DNA from: Pelobates cultripes
Lineage: Eukaryota; Chordata; Amphibia; Anura; Pelobatidae
Direction: 5' to 3'
Assembly: GCA_933207985.1 (NCBI GenBank)
Contig: OW240924.1
Span: 71,368,517-71,432,516 of the forward strand
Length of the DNA stretch: 64,000 nucleotides
Numbering within the stretch: the stretch's first letter is position 1; each line of letters opens with the position of its first letter. A program made the translations under genes and the position numbers. The notes under the pieces were generated by a model. The model ran no database searches. It was given only the letters and a program-made list of their open reading frames with translations, and was not told the DNA's origin. Below, piece after piece: positions 1-11,725 of this stretch.

Positions 1-1
1 G

Positions 2-127
2 ACCAGAATGCGCAGGCTTGCTGCAGGTTACAGAGCCTCCACCAGTCCATACAGTGTCAAGCAACAGCCACAGATTTGCAAAGAAGGCATCCTCGCAAGG
101 GTGATTACATACCTGTTCCAATTGTAA
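2..127 (+). CDS. 3' end of a third repeat-precursor gene copy (partial)
   Basis: This is the C-terminal part of a gene whose start lies left of the window. Read from base 2 it gives 41 residues ending in LFQL and a TAA stop at 125-127. These residues are identical to the last 41 of the complete gene at 44064-44801. They include the RMRR furin-like site and the 36-residue tail that follows, with its single cysteine (motif QICKEG). The 3' flank from 128 also matches the flank of that gene, including a near-identical stretch with GTTTAATTAAAATGTAC. The copy is on the opposite strand, so the family is present in both orientations over about 44 kb. Function is unknown. Whether the missing part is intact cannot be seen from here. 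Confidence 0.72.
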   Translation, partial: TRMRRLAAGYRASTSPYSVKQQPQICKEGILARVITYLFQL

Positions 128-350
128 AAGTTTAGTTCATTGTTTAATTAAAATGTACTCGTGTATTCTACTTACTGTTTTTGGCGTTTTTCTCACATAA
201 GTGTAGTATGGTATTTAAGATTTTTCCTGCCCTGAGAGGCGTAGCCCCCATCCTGTTAAATTTAGTAGTTATGTATCCATATAAATATATATGATACGTG
301 TGTGAATGTATGCATGTGTATATATGTGCCTCATTCCAGGCCACCATTTA
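128..350 (+). other. 3' flank / presumed 3' UTR of the partial gene copy
   Basis: The sequence is homologous to the region downstream of the minus-strand gene at 44064. The first 80 bases or so are nearly identical, and similarity fades by about position 350. An ATTAAA hexamer (a common variant polyadenylation signal) lies shortly after the stop and is kept in all three copies. A UTR is inferred from position and conservation only. Confidence 0.5.
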
Positions 351-3300
351 ACTTTGCACTGCCGAAAGCCCCAGGAGGAAGAGCAGGCAGGTATAGTGAG
401 GTAAATATTACATAATAAAATTTATACTCTAAAATGCAATTTGATATGTACCTATTATTTCCCAGATAAAACTATATATGGAGTCTCACTGAGAAATGCT
501 GATTGTGAGAGGATCCCACTAAATTCTGAGCTAATTCCAGAATTCTTTGTGAGTGCATTCACGTATTTTTCTGTTGGTATTTTTGTTGTTTTTTTAACCG
601 GTAACAAAATGTGCATGCTCCAAACTCACTTAGCTTGGACATTGAAGCTGATAAAACTATGATTAAGCCTAGACTTGGATCATGAAAGCAAACGTTTGTA
701 GGTCAGATGTTTATAAACTACCCATGATGCCCAGCAAACCTTAAACGCAAATATTTAACCATAACCACCTCGGCAATGTAGATGTTTGATTTACAACATA
801 TGAAAATGTAATTCACAAACTCCTGCAATGTTAGTTGTTTGCATCTTTGGACTGCTAAGGCAAGACATATACATAGTAATTGGTGCAATTCATCTGTACC
901 AAATGCTAGCTCTCTGCGTATCCACAGAGGGATTTCTCCAGAACAGGTCATATTATTATTGTTATTATTATTATTATTTGTAAAAGAATACAGGTAAGTT
1001 ATGTATTTTATTTCTGATTATGTCAGTTTTCATTTTTCAAAAAAGTATATCTGTACAGCTATTCACATCATATCTGCTTTGTAACTTTTCCTGCAACTGA
1101 GCTACTTCGATGGAACTCAGGTGACCTAGTAAAGTCTGCAGAATGGTGCAGTATCATTTATTTCATTCCCTGTGTATCTGTAAGCAGTAATGTTTTCCGG
1201 TGGGAAGCCCGATTCCATGGTAACGAGCCACATGTTTAACGCTTTAATCCGTTACCTGCTGTTAATGAAACTGAAACTGCCTATACAAATTCCTTAAGCC
1301 GCAGTTATATGTACACCTTACTCTACACATTTTACCTTGTTTGATTCTGGCAGGGCTCGGATAACTTTTTTCAACACTTCAAGCAGGGTAAATAACGTAT
1401 CTCTCTCTGTGTAAAGCTCTTTATTTTTAAAAGTCTGCTTCTTTAATATGACAAACTAAAATCAATTTATTATAGGAATATAATTTTTTGTATGATGCAC
1501 GACATATTTTAGTGTAAAGAAAGTAGACAAGCTGTCAGACATACATGTGTTAAGTCACTGGTTCCTGAGGTAAATGCAAGAGTTATTTTAATGTGGAATT
1601 AATAAGGAGGACCTGAATAGTTCCCATCTTTAGACTTCATACAATCATCAAGGCCTTTCACTGGAGTGAGCGCAAGTCCGCACTCAGCAGTTGCTTGCAA
1701 AACATCTTGCACTGATTGGTTGGAGTGGTGGTCATTGTCAAACAACATATAGTGCAATGAACCATGCCACTTTTACATTGAGAAAGAAGATAGTATTTCA
1801 GTCCAATTAAAACAAAGTAGCACATGCCTCTTCACTCCAGTCGTATCTAAAAATCATCTGCTTGCAACTGAATACATAAAATTACAAAATTGCAGTTGGG
1901 TACAGTTGTGAAAAATAAAAATAATATATATTTGAATATATCTGCAGGATATGGTGAATCGCACTGCTGAATTATGTTTGGATGTATTAGTTGAATTTCA
2001 TTAACTCAACATAGTAAAACCAAATTAATGAAATTGCGCGTACTTAGAGGATGTACTGGTTTATACAGAGCTGATATCATGGCCTTTAACTTGTAGTCAA
2101 ACGTTCGTTGACTGACGCACCAGATAAAATGTCAAGCCTGATGCCAAAGTCAGGTGAAACATGATGAGAACCAGACCATCACTATCCAAGTTGTGAGATG
2201 ATGAGGTACGGCGTCTCTAATGCACACTGGAAATTCCTTTTGCTCTGTAATAAACCTGAACAAATGTATTATATATAGAATATAACATCAAAGTAAAATA
2301 GTACGTGCAACAAACACTTTATATATGTAATTTACCACAGTTGCGAACAATGTTTTATTTGTCCCATTGACACCCTGAGGGCTAAAATACAGACTTTTAA
2401 GGCTGAAAGGCAGTTAATGGGAAAGCTAAACAGAGACAAGTGAAGTGTAGGACCACAGACTTCAGTAGTTCTTCAAACCTTAATATACTCCTAAATAAAG
2501 GAAAATACAGGTAAACATTTTCTAAAAATGTACTTTACCAAGTATTGCCATGTTAACTCTATATCAAACTTTTTTTCCAATAGTAAATATTTGGTTCCAC
2601 CACAAATACAGAAAATGCATTATTCTCAGCTGCAGGGGTGTCCAAGTGTTAGAAACGTTGATAATTCCATGGTGCTTTGCCATTCTTAAGGGTGGAAAAC
2701 ATTCACAGGAGTTTCACCTTTACAAATGGGGATCTAACTTTTGGTTACTTCTATTATACTGTATGAGAAACAGAACTCTAGATATGTATCAGTCCCCAAA
2801 ATGATTAAATGTCCTTTTTACTGAAACCCACAATAGCCTTTACACCAAGATATCGCTCATATCAGCAGCTCTCAGATGCCTTGTATTGTACCAAAATTAT
2901 TACCAGCATTATAAAGGGCCAAAATATTCTGCAGTGCTGTACAAAACTAGCATTTAAAGAATGTTTTATTTCCTTTAAATAAAGGTTATAATAGGGAGTT
3001 GACTCATGAAGTAGTGGGATATGAAGGTAAAGGCCAGAGCGAATTGAACAATAATTGAAGGCTGTTAGCATGTAAAGGGAATGAGGAGGTAATAGAGGAA
3101 GATCTCGAGCAACGAGAGAAGCATGCTATAAAGTAACGCGGGGTAGTGCTTAGTAAAAAAATAAATGAACATTCTTTTTTTTTTTCTCTCTTTGTTTATG
3201 TGGATTTGTGAAAGGCAAGTCTTGAAGCAGAAATAAATAGAGAAAACTGGAGAAAATTATGTATTCCTACAGGGGCATGGTAAAGCAAACAATATGATGT

Positions 3301-4180
3301 AGGAGGTTGAATTCCCACATCATCACATCCAAACTACCTGAACTAAAATGATGAAGGATCCTTAAGACAGAAAATATTGCCAATGGTTATCATCTAAGCC
3401 TCTATTTGAAAACAACAACAGCCTTCCTGAATAACCAGTGTCCATTCCCTCAGTTATGTTAATAATATATAGATTCCCTGATCCAAATGGTAAGCAATAC
3501 AACAGCTTCTCCATCATCCATATCATTAATATATATCATATACTCGAGTCACAATTCCATTTCCTCTGCACCGTTTGCAGAACTATATTAACCTGCTTAA
3601 TTACGTTTGCAAGTTGAGCTAAGCTGAGTGTCAACTATCACTCAATATTCCAATGTCATGTACGACTCTCGTATGTATTAGCAAGTTTAAAATATTCACT
3701 AATTTTTTTAAATAAATGGAATATTTTCTAGAGAGGGAGAAATAATAAAAGGAAAAAAGTATGGTGAGGTTGATGGACATTATGGCGATGAACAACTTGC
3801 ATCATTCACATATGTGTTGGTACAGTTCTTCATTTTATATGTCCAAGGACTACCATTTATTCACTGCTCCTCACTGTTATTCATTTCTATATAATTTGTC
3901 ATCACATTACAACTCTTTGAAACAAACTTGATCTTATATTGCTTTGGCCCTATATCCTTTTTTTACTTTTTTTTTTTTTAAGAGAAAAAACTCACAAAAG
4001 GCAAAATATATTATATAAAAAAAGTAAACTAACATACAACAAATAAAATATAATTATTCTGAATACAATGGGCAATTACTTTCAGCAACAATCATTAATG
4101 ATCATAGTACATAAAGTATAAAAAAAATGTGATTTATACCACAACCTCAATTCAGAGGAGACAATCTAATCTTTCACACC
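351..4180. other. AT-rich DNA without recognised genes
   Basis: No coding region, RNA gene or bounded mobile element was recognised. Open frames are short, isolated and lack family motifs. The stretch contains short simple repeats (TTATTATTATT near 955-980, T and A runs near 3170 and 3960). Host regulatory DNA or old decayed repeats cannot be excluded. Confidence 0.5.
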
Positions 4181-4350
4181 TTAAAGGTACACTCAAAGCA
4201 CCACAACCATTACAGCCACTTGGGTTGGTCCACATTGTAAGTAGTTAAGCCATTTAAGAATGGTTTGCCTTCTTACTTGGGGTGTCGGGGCTTTGATTCC
4301 TGCCTCCACTAATTCCTATGGAGAGCCGGAAGCACTCTGAGCTAAAAGAG
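4181..4350 (+). repeat. Left-end fragment of a TTAA (T2-like) element
   Basis: It begins TTAAAGGTACACTCAAAGCA, which has the TTAAAGG start seen at many bounded elements in this window. It continues into internal text typical of those elements, around AATTCCTATGGAGAGCCGGAAGC. No matching right end was found nearby, so the copy is taken as truncated. Confidence 0.45.
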
Positions 4351-4694
4351 AAAGAAGGTTATAGGCGCTCACTATAAAAATAGATAAAATAAGCAGCAGT
4401 GTACAAGACAAGGATTCTCAAAACCTTGTGAAATAGATAAAATGAAAAAGGAAAATGTAAACCGCGCTTTCAAACTTGTAAGTAATACATACATTTATTG
4501 GTAGGTAATTCCAATGAATATGAGATCTCGGACTAAACAGAATAAAAAAATAATAGTGCAATACAGTAACAATAAACAATATTGTGGTGACGATTGCAGC
4601 GTGTAATTCAATCCACTCACATTTATATGAGCTATAACAGAGCTCTGCTGTAGTGCGCTTGGACGGTATAATCCCCGTCTTAGGATATGGCGTT

Positions 4695-5185
4695 CCAGTT
4701 GGTCCGGAAATTAGCCTGGCCAATTCCTGGGGGGCCGCGGTGGCCGTGGCCAGCAGGGGAGATCACAGGAAGTCCCCTGCCAGTCTATGCAGGGCCCACG
4801 CTAACCGAGCGCTGGCCCCGCTGTGTTCCATGAAGGGCCGATGGGGAGATCAAATATCTCCCTCACCGGCACACATGTGGTGTATTGTGGACACTGGCGG
4901 GGGAAAGAGGGAGGGAGACAAAAGAGGAACCAGGAGGAGCTCAGGCTAGAGTTCACTCACCACTAGCACCACCAGGGATGGCAGCATCCCAATATAAAAA
5001 AATATAAAAAAATAATATATAGATAATAATCTGCCCCCTCCATCAACACACAAGCCCTCCAAACATATTCACACACCAGCACCCTCACTCACACAGACAC
5101 ACTCACTGCACCGAGGGCACTCACAGCGCGCGTGCGCGCACACACACACACACTCTGCACCCCTGACACACACACACACTCTCTC
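4695..5185 (-). mobile_element. Fragment of hAT-like element (same family as 41509-42644), reverse orientation
   Basis: The GC-rich part (GGGGGCCGCGGTGGCCGTGG, then paired GGGGAGATCA blocks) is the reverse complement of the right half of the element at 41509-42644. The stretch near 4945-4990 (AGAGTTCACTCACCACTAGC and CACCAGGGATGG) matches that element's internal module. CA-rich simple sequence follows at about 5050-5180, corresponding to the family's GT minisatellite. Neither terminal inverted repeat is intact and no target duplication was found. Open frames here are by-products of GC-rich repeat DNA. Confidence 0.65.
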
Positions 5186-6405
5186 TCTTTTCTTCCCCCC
5201 CATGGCGCTCACACACTGTACTCTGTAATGCCACAACATGTTTCAGCTGCAGAATTCTTCAGAAAGGCATGTTTACTACCTGAGAATTGGTGTGGAAGGT
5301 GTTTAGACAAATAATAAAGTGTAAATCTACATACAATTTTTATTTATTTTTTAAATACCATTTTCCACATTGAAAAGCTCTTTTGGGAGAGAAGAAAAAA
5401 ATAGGCATAGATAAGTAGAATAACCTTTTTATTTCAAGAAAAACCTGTCTGCATACAATGTATTATGTATGTTACTTGCACCAACAGTGATAGTACTGAG
5501 AAATAATAAACTTAATACTGGATAATTAAAATAGTTTTCTACTTTAACAATTGTTGTTACCCTTATCAAGTGGGAAACTTCCTGGTGTGTAAACATTCAC
5601 AATAACACATACAGGGAGCACATATAATTCATGCTTACTCATACATTTTGATAGCCTTTTGATAACACTTTGTCTGATACCAGCAAAGTTTATTGTATGT
5701 GTATAAGTCCTATAAAGGGTCTTCTACTTGGCATGTGCCAACTTTCTGTCTGCTTTGTCGTTTGCCATAAGCCATCTGCTATCAGGGCTTCTCTGAGTCC
5801 TGGCATCGTTCAATAGATATTCAGTAAGACCCAAGGGTTTACAAAGTGTTTTAATCCAAATCCTCTTTATATATCCTTAGCTACGCAGCGATGGGATACA
5901 GAACATGTAAACGAAAATTCACAAGGTCCTCATTCACTTTATTTATTAAAAGGCATTTGGAGATATCAAGATCTTCCTGATATTTTCAGTATAATCCTAT
6001 TTTTACAGAAATCCACCTGTTTTATTCCAGGAGACCTACATTTGGTTAGATTCTCGCTCTTAATTTCAGTTGAAAGCTGGGAATTGGCCAAAGGTAACCA
6101 TGGCTTGTTTGTTTTCATTTGATTTTTGTATAGTAGTATTCTATAAAAAATAATAATTTCAGGTAGGGCTGGATCTTATATCATCACATCTTTATTACAC
6201 AATTTATGCCTTTCTTAGACTGATCACTTAATACTAACAGCTCTGGATGCAGAACAGTTAACATGTCAAACTGCTATTCAGAAGCAGTGTAACAGTTATA
6301 TTTTTGAAATAAAGGTGATACATGGTCTCGGTTGACAGCGTAATTGTTTTTGTTTATATTTTCACCTTGTGGCTTAGCTTGATGTTTTGCAAATTGGCAA
6401 TACCA
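5186..6405. other. No recognised gene
   Basis: Mostly AT-rich sequence with no supported coding region. Nothing bounded by terminal repeats was identified between the CA-rich tract and the TTAA element at 6406. Confidence 0.45.
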
Positions 6406-7250
6406 TTAAAGGGCTCCTATAGTGCCAGGAAAACAAACCCGTTTTCCTGGCACTATAGGGTTATTAGGTCTCCCCCTCCCTCGGAGCCCCCCTCCCACTA
6501 GGCTTAAGGGGTTTTAACCCCTTCAGCCACCTACCTTAAAGGACCACTATAGGCACCCAGACCACTTCAGCTTAATGAAGTGGTCTGGGTGCCAGGTCCA
6601 GCTAGGATTAACCCTTTTTTTTTTTTTTATAAACATAGCAGTTTCAGAGAAACTGCTATCTCTTGACAGCCGCTAGAGGCGCTTGCGTGCTTCTCATTGT
6701 GAATGCTTTCCTATGGAGTGGCTGAATGCCCGCGCAGCTCCTGCCGCGCATGTGCATTCAGACGAAGAGGGAGGAGAGGAGGAGGACAGCTCCCCGCCCG
6801 GCGCTGGAGAAAGAGGTAAGTTTAACCCCTTCCTCTCCCCAGAGCCCGGCGGGAGGGGTTCCCTGAGGGTGGAGGCACCCTCAGGGCACTATAGTGCCAG
6901 GAAAACAAGTATGTTTTCCTGGCACTGTAGTGGTCCTTTAATCCAGCGTCGGGCTCCCAGAGCAGCGTGGCCAGAGCAGTGCACTCATTCAAACCAACCA
7001 TAGGAAAGCATTACTCAATTTCCTATGGATGTCAAAAGTGAGTTCAATGCGATTTTCAAAATGAGAATCGCAGAAGTGGCTTCTAGTGGCTGTCAATGAG
7101 ACAGCCACTAGAGGCTGGATTAACCCTCAGTGAAACATAGCAGTTTCTCTGAAACTATGTTTACTGCTGCAGGGTTAAAACTAGGGGGACCTGGCAACCA
7201 GACCACTTCATTGAGCTGCAGTGGTCTGGGTGACTATAGTGATCCTTTAA
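6406..7250. mobile_element. TTAA-flanked MITE (T2-like), host of a nested element
   Basis: The left end is TTAAAGGGCTCCTATAGTGC and the right end is CTATAGTGATCCTTTAA, giving inverted termini with TTAA at both outer edges. The left subterminal region folds into a hairpin (GCCAGGAAAACAAAC with its complement GTTTTCCTGGCACTATAG). The right end carries the half-hairpin CAGACCACTTCATTGAGC. It has no coding capacity. TTAA target sites and TTAAAGG termini are the published hallmarks of the Xenopus T2 MITE group. The interior is interrupted by a second element of the same class. Confidence 0.8.
6536..6941. mobile_element. Nested TTAA MITE inside the element at 6406-7250
   Basis: It runs from TTAAAGGACCACTATAGGCA to CTGTAGTGGTCCTTTAA, with TTAA on both sides. 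The host reads CACCTACC before it and TCCAGCGTCGGGC after it. The uninterrupted relative at 19023 reads ACTTACCTTTTTCCAGCGCTGGGC, so the host resumes where expected. Both ends carry long hairpins (CCCAGACCACTTCAGC with TGAAGTGGTCTGGG; CAGGAAAACAAGTATG with TTTTCCTG). It is non-autonomous and non-coding. Confidence 0.8.
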
Positions 7251-8461
7251 TATACATTTCTCACACAAGCTGACACATGCAAGCTTTGATAAATAGCACA
7301 AACTTACTTTTTTGGAGGATTAAAGTGGGACTTCAGGCTGGAATTGTCTCATGTTAATGCATTTTTTAGCTAGCAGCTAAGAAATGAAAAAAAGAAAAAC
7401 ACCAAAACAAAACACCCAAGCTAAAATTAGTTCTTACTATTTGTGCAAATTCCAACACATCAAGTCCTTTTCATTCTAGTCCATGTAATCCGGTTCTTGT
7501 TCATGTTTTCAGGGAGACACTTAGCACCATGACTCCTACAGCTTAATTTAGTTGTTTTGTTTTAAACTAACTGTCCTTGTGGTCTCAGCACTGTAAACGC
7601 TGCCTTTAACATGAAAAGGCAGTGTTTACATTGCTCCCTAAGGACACCGCTAGAGGCCGTTACCTCTTATGGTCCTGCAATCTTTACATTTAACACTTTA
7701 CATAGAGAAGCATTGAAATAATGCACCGCTATAAGAAGTTCCTGAATGGTGCAACACATTGATTGGATCCTGAAAAGCAATGGATTTGCAAAGATCATCA
7801 TCATGATTGATTATCTCAGCCATCGGCAAGCGTCTGCTGTGGCAGTATTGGGGCAGTGAAGGATATATGGTAAGTACATTTTTATTTAAAACTTTAAGTG
7901 TAGGAGGAGTGATCGATTATTTGTCTGTGCACAGCCTCTCTTCAGCAGATGGGTTACTTTGACATGTAGTTTGGTTCCACCCAATTTGTTTTTACTTTTC
8001 TGCTAGACTTCTCACAACAGATGCTCACAATCAGCGTGTGATTAAATATAAATATTTCAATATGTCAAGTGTATGTGCAGTTATAAAAATATAAGGGGCA
8101 ACAAATGTTCTATTTTATTTGTGATAAGTGAGGTAGATCAGGGTTTCCTTTTTACTGCCCAGAATCTTTCCATTCTCTCAATCCTATCCATTCACCACAA
8201 ACACCAGGGAAATAGTGTAACCTTTGGACCTTCTAAAATGATGTGCTCACTAAGTGATCTTGGTTTAAGAGCAAAACTGATCACATTCATCCATATCTCC
8301 CAACAGGGTGTGAAATCAGAATGGGATGAGACTGGGCAGATGGCATGCCACCGGCCAATTATGACATCTCCTGTGCAGAACACTGTCAAATGTCATGTGT
8401 TACAATGCTCTCAGACACGTAAACATATTTAAAGATGCATACTTTTGCAGGCGCATTTGCT
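7251..8461. other. No recognised gene
   Basis: AT-rich spacer. A 119-codon open frame near 8073-8432 has no recognisable domain or composition. A TTAAAGTGGGACTTCAGG stretch at about 7320 resembles a decayed element end but has no partner. Confidence 0.4.
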
Positions 8462-9061
8462 TTAAGTGGCACTATAGTCACCAAAACAACTTTAGCTTAA
8501 TGAAGAAGTTTTGGTGTGTTGATCATGCCCCTGCACAATTCCTTGCCATTTTGGAGTTAAATCACTTTGTTTATATATACATAGTCACACCTGTATGTGA
8601 TTTGAAAGTCTTCCTAAACACTTCCTGTAAAGAGTCATCTAATGTTTACACGTCCTTTATTGCAAATGCTGTTTAACTTTTTTTTTTTTATCTCTTGCTC
8701 TGTTAATATCTTGCCAGACTGTGCAAGAGCCTCACATATGTAATAAAGTTCAATTTACAGAGCAGTAGATTATCACTTTTAAAGTCAGTTACATCTGATT
8801 GAAAGTGAAACCATTTAGTTTTTATGCTGGCTGTGTCAGTCACAGCATTGATAAATTGATAAAAATAAAGCAACACAAAAACATGCATAAGAAGAAAAAA
8901 ATCCTAATCCTTCAATCTTGCGTTTCATTGGCTGAAGAATTGGCTTCTGCTACTAATGAAGATCATCATAGTCGTGAAATGAAAGAGGCAGAGATCAGTT
9001 ATTTGCACCATATCCACTTCAGCAAGCTGATGTGGTTTTGGTGCCTGGGCTGGCCCTTTAA
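8462..9061. mobile_element. TTAA MITE, 'CACCAAAAC' family
   Basis: The left end reads TTAAGTGGCACTATAGTCAC, continuing into CACCAAAACAAC. The right end is TTTTGGTGCCTGGGCTGG followed by CCCTTTAA. The interior contains family text (GATCATGCCCCTGCA, GGAGTTAAATCACTTTG) shared with the copies at 9925, 49857 and 56235. No coding capacity; TTAA lies at both edges. Confidence 0.72.
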
Positions 9062-9924
9062 AAATCCGCTTGCACTGCACTTTTTGCGGACATTCTAGTG
9101 GTAAGCGATTTTAAATACAAAAGCTGGACTGTCCCTTGAAAGAAAATGTACCCGGGAAATGTGGCTTTGGAGAGAATAGTCTGACTTTGCAATGTCTCTC
9201 TAGGTGCACGACAGATTATTTACCAACTAATATGCTTGGTTTTCCCCATCAGTTGTCAGATTCTTCTCATTGTTTTAGGCTGCACAGCTAAGGCATTTCC
9301 TGTTTCACTGAGCAATTTAAGCTACTTCTGATTTTACAGTTATATTACAGACCTATCTAAACACCACGGACTTAACACATATTAACTACCATAAGCTTAC
9401 ACTGAACAGATGTACTTGGTCACCAGAGAAGACGAACAGTTGGTTCTTCTTTAACCCTGTATCCACCGCGTAGCAATGTTGTAGCCTTCAAGTATCAAAA
9501 ACTTTGTTAATGGTTAACTTAGGTGAGCTTTATGGACCACTAAAAGAAAAATTATTTAAAGTGTGCCTAAGTACCCTCAAAAGTAACTGTGCATTTCAGT
9601 TCCATTATCTTACATTTAGTATGAAAGCTCCCTTGCAGTTTGAATTGGAAATTCTAGTTCTATAATAGTGATCTATCGATTTATTTTCACTCTCATGTAA
9701 CTTTCTTTTCCTCGATACCTTATTATAATTGTCTCTATTGGCACCATAGAGAGGAGAAAAGCTTCACTCTGAGCCTGCGTTATCAGATGTAGGTCATGAT
9801 TCAATGAAGTCACATTATGTATTTAAGCTCGATGGGGACTGGAAGGACTCACTATTTACAGGTACCTTGTCCAATCTTAATTGCACTACACTTTTATATC
9901 CTTTTCCTCGACTGAAATATAACC
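9062..9924. other. No recognised gene
   Basis: Single-copy-looking AT-rich spacer. No coding region or element boundary was supported. Confidence 0.4.
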
Positions 9925-10309
9925 TTAAAGGGACACTATAGTCATCAAAAAAACTTAAGCTTAATGAAGCAGTTTTGGTGTGCAGATCATGCCCCTGAAG
10001 TCTCACCGCTCAATGTCCCACCATTTAACCCCTGAAGACCGGAAGGCGTACTATTACGGCCTATTTTAAGCGGTCTTTCTGTACTTACCCGGTCGCCGGC
10101 GATCGCGGTTGGGGGGACTCCCAGGGAGCCCCCCGCGGCACGTCCGACCCCCTGGAAGCCCCTCTGGTCATGTGAGAGTGAGGTCCTTGCGAGGACCTCA
10201 CAATCACATGGCCGGGTAGGCTGCCTCCTGCATTGCCAGCAGGGGGGCTGCCTGTAATCACAGGTGGTCCCCCTGCTGGCTGAAAATAAAAATAAAATAA
10301 AATTTAAAA

Positions 10310-10819
10310 AAGTAAAAAGTTTAAAAAAATAATTATATATACTTAGATCATATATATATATTATATATATATATGATCTAAGTATATATATATATATATA
10401 CAAATATACATACACACACGTACACTGTATAGGTGTATTTTACTATTAATATATAATTATATATATATTAATATCAAATTACACGTAGACTGATACTGAT
10501 TAAATATATATATATATATATATAATTATTGTTATATATATATTTATATATAATATAAAAAAATTAAATATGTAAATACGTTAAAAAATAAAATAAAAAA
10601 ATAATAAAAAAAATTAAAAAATATATAGATGTGTGATTTCATTCTAACTGTTTTGTGATATTAATATATATATATTTATATCAAAATACACGTAGAATGA
10701 AATAATATATATTCTATATACATAAATATATACGTATATATCACTATATATATATACCTATATATAAATAAAAATATATTTTTTAAATTATATATATATA
10801 TACATATATATTCACATAC

Positions 10820-10866
<47 letters not shown>

Positions 10867-10880
10867 TTAATTCTACATAT
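10310..10880. repeat. AT-rich block with (TA)n tracts
   Basis: Dense TATATA runs are broken by repeated short motifs such as TACACGTAGACTGATA and TACACGTAGAATGAAA. The corresponding region of the second copy (about 60890-61450) has the same character, so the block belongs to the element rather than being a later expansion. Confidence 0.7.
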
Positions 10881-10987
10881 ATAGTTATGTAATAATTTTA
10901 CATAATTGGGTATCTTAATTAATTACAATTAGCGGGACCTGCCTGACAACCCATGCCGAAAGTAAAGGGAATTTAATTTGCTAGCAC

Positions 10988-11303
10988 TATATTTAACCCT
11001 ATAACTTTCCAAGACACCATAAAACCTGTACATGGGGGGTACTGTTCTACTCGGGGGACTTCGCTGAACACAAATATTAGTGTTTCAAAACAGTAAAATG
11101 TATTACAACGATGATATCGCCAGTAAAAGTGAAGTTTTTTCATTTTTCACGCACAAACAGCACTTACACGGACGATATTATTCCTGCGATACTTTTTACT
11201 GTTTTGAAACACAAATATTTGTGTTCAGCGAAGTCTCCCGAGTACAACAGTACCCCTCATGTACAGGTTTTATGGTGTTTTCAAAAGTTACAGCGTCAAA
11301 TAT
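10988..11303. repeat. Large inverted repeat (foldback 1) in the 2.1 kb element
   Basis: The left arm (around CATAAAACCTGTACATGG, GCTGAACACAAATATTAG, TTTCAAAACAGTAAA) is the near-exact complement of the right arm (TTTACTGTTTTGAAAC, ATATTTGTGTTCAGCG, CATGTACAGGTTTTATGG). Each arm is about 125-130 bases around a short centre. An RNA spanning it would form a long hairpin. Confidence 0.8.
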
Positions 11304-11324
11304 AAGGCTTGTTTCATTTTTTTC

Positions 11325-11725
11325 ACATTAAAATTCGCCAGGTTGGGTACGTTGCCTTTGAGACCCTATGGTAGCCCAATAATGAAAATTACCCCTATGA
11401 TGGCATACCATTTACAATAGTAGACAACCCAAGGTATTGCAAACGGGGTATGTCCAGTCTTTTTTAGTAGCCACTTAGTCACAAACACTGGCCAAAATTG
11501 GCGTTTTTTGCATTTTTCACACACAAACAAATACGCTAACTTTGGCCAGTTTTTGTGACCAAATGGCTACTAAAAAAGACTGGACATACCCCATTTGCAA
11601 TACCTTGGGTTGTCTACTATTGCAAATGGTATGCCATTATGGGAGTAAATTTCATTCCTGGGCTACTATAAAGTCCCAAAGGCAACGTAACCAATCTGGC
11701 GAATTTCAATTTCAAATGTAATGTG
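11325..11725. repeat. Large inverted repeat (foldback 2) in the 2.1 kb element
   Basis: The left arm (TTCGCCAGGTTGGGTACG, GGCATACCATTTAC, GGGTATGTCCAGTC, TTTTTTAGTAGCCA) pairs with the right arm (TGGCTACTAAAAAAGA, CTGGACATACCCCATT, ATGGTATGCCATTATG, CGTAACCAATCTGGCGAA). Arms are roughly 170-190 bases. It immediately follows foldback 1 with no overlap. Confidence 0.8.

Noticed and set aside
8073..8432. 119-codon plus-strand ORF
   Set aside because: No signal, domain or repeat support; chance open frame in AT-rich spacer.
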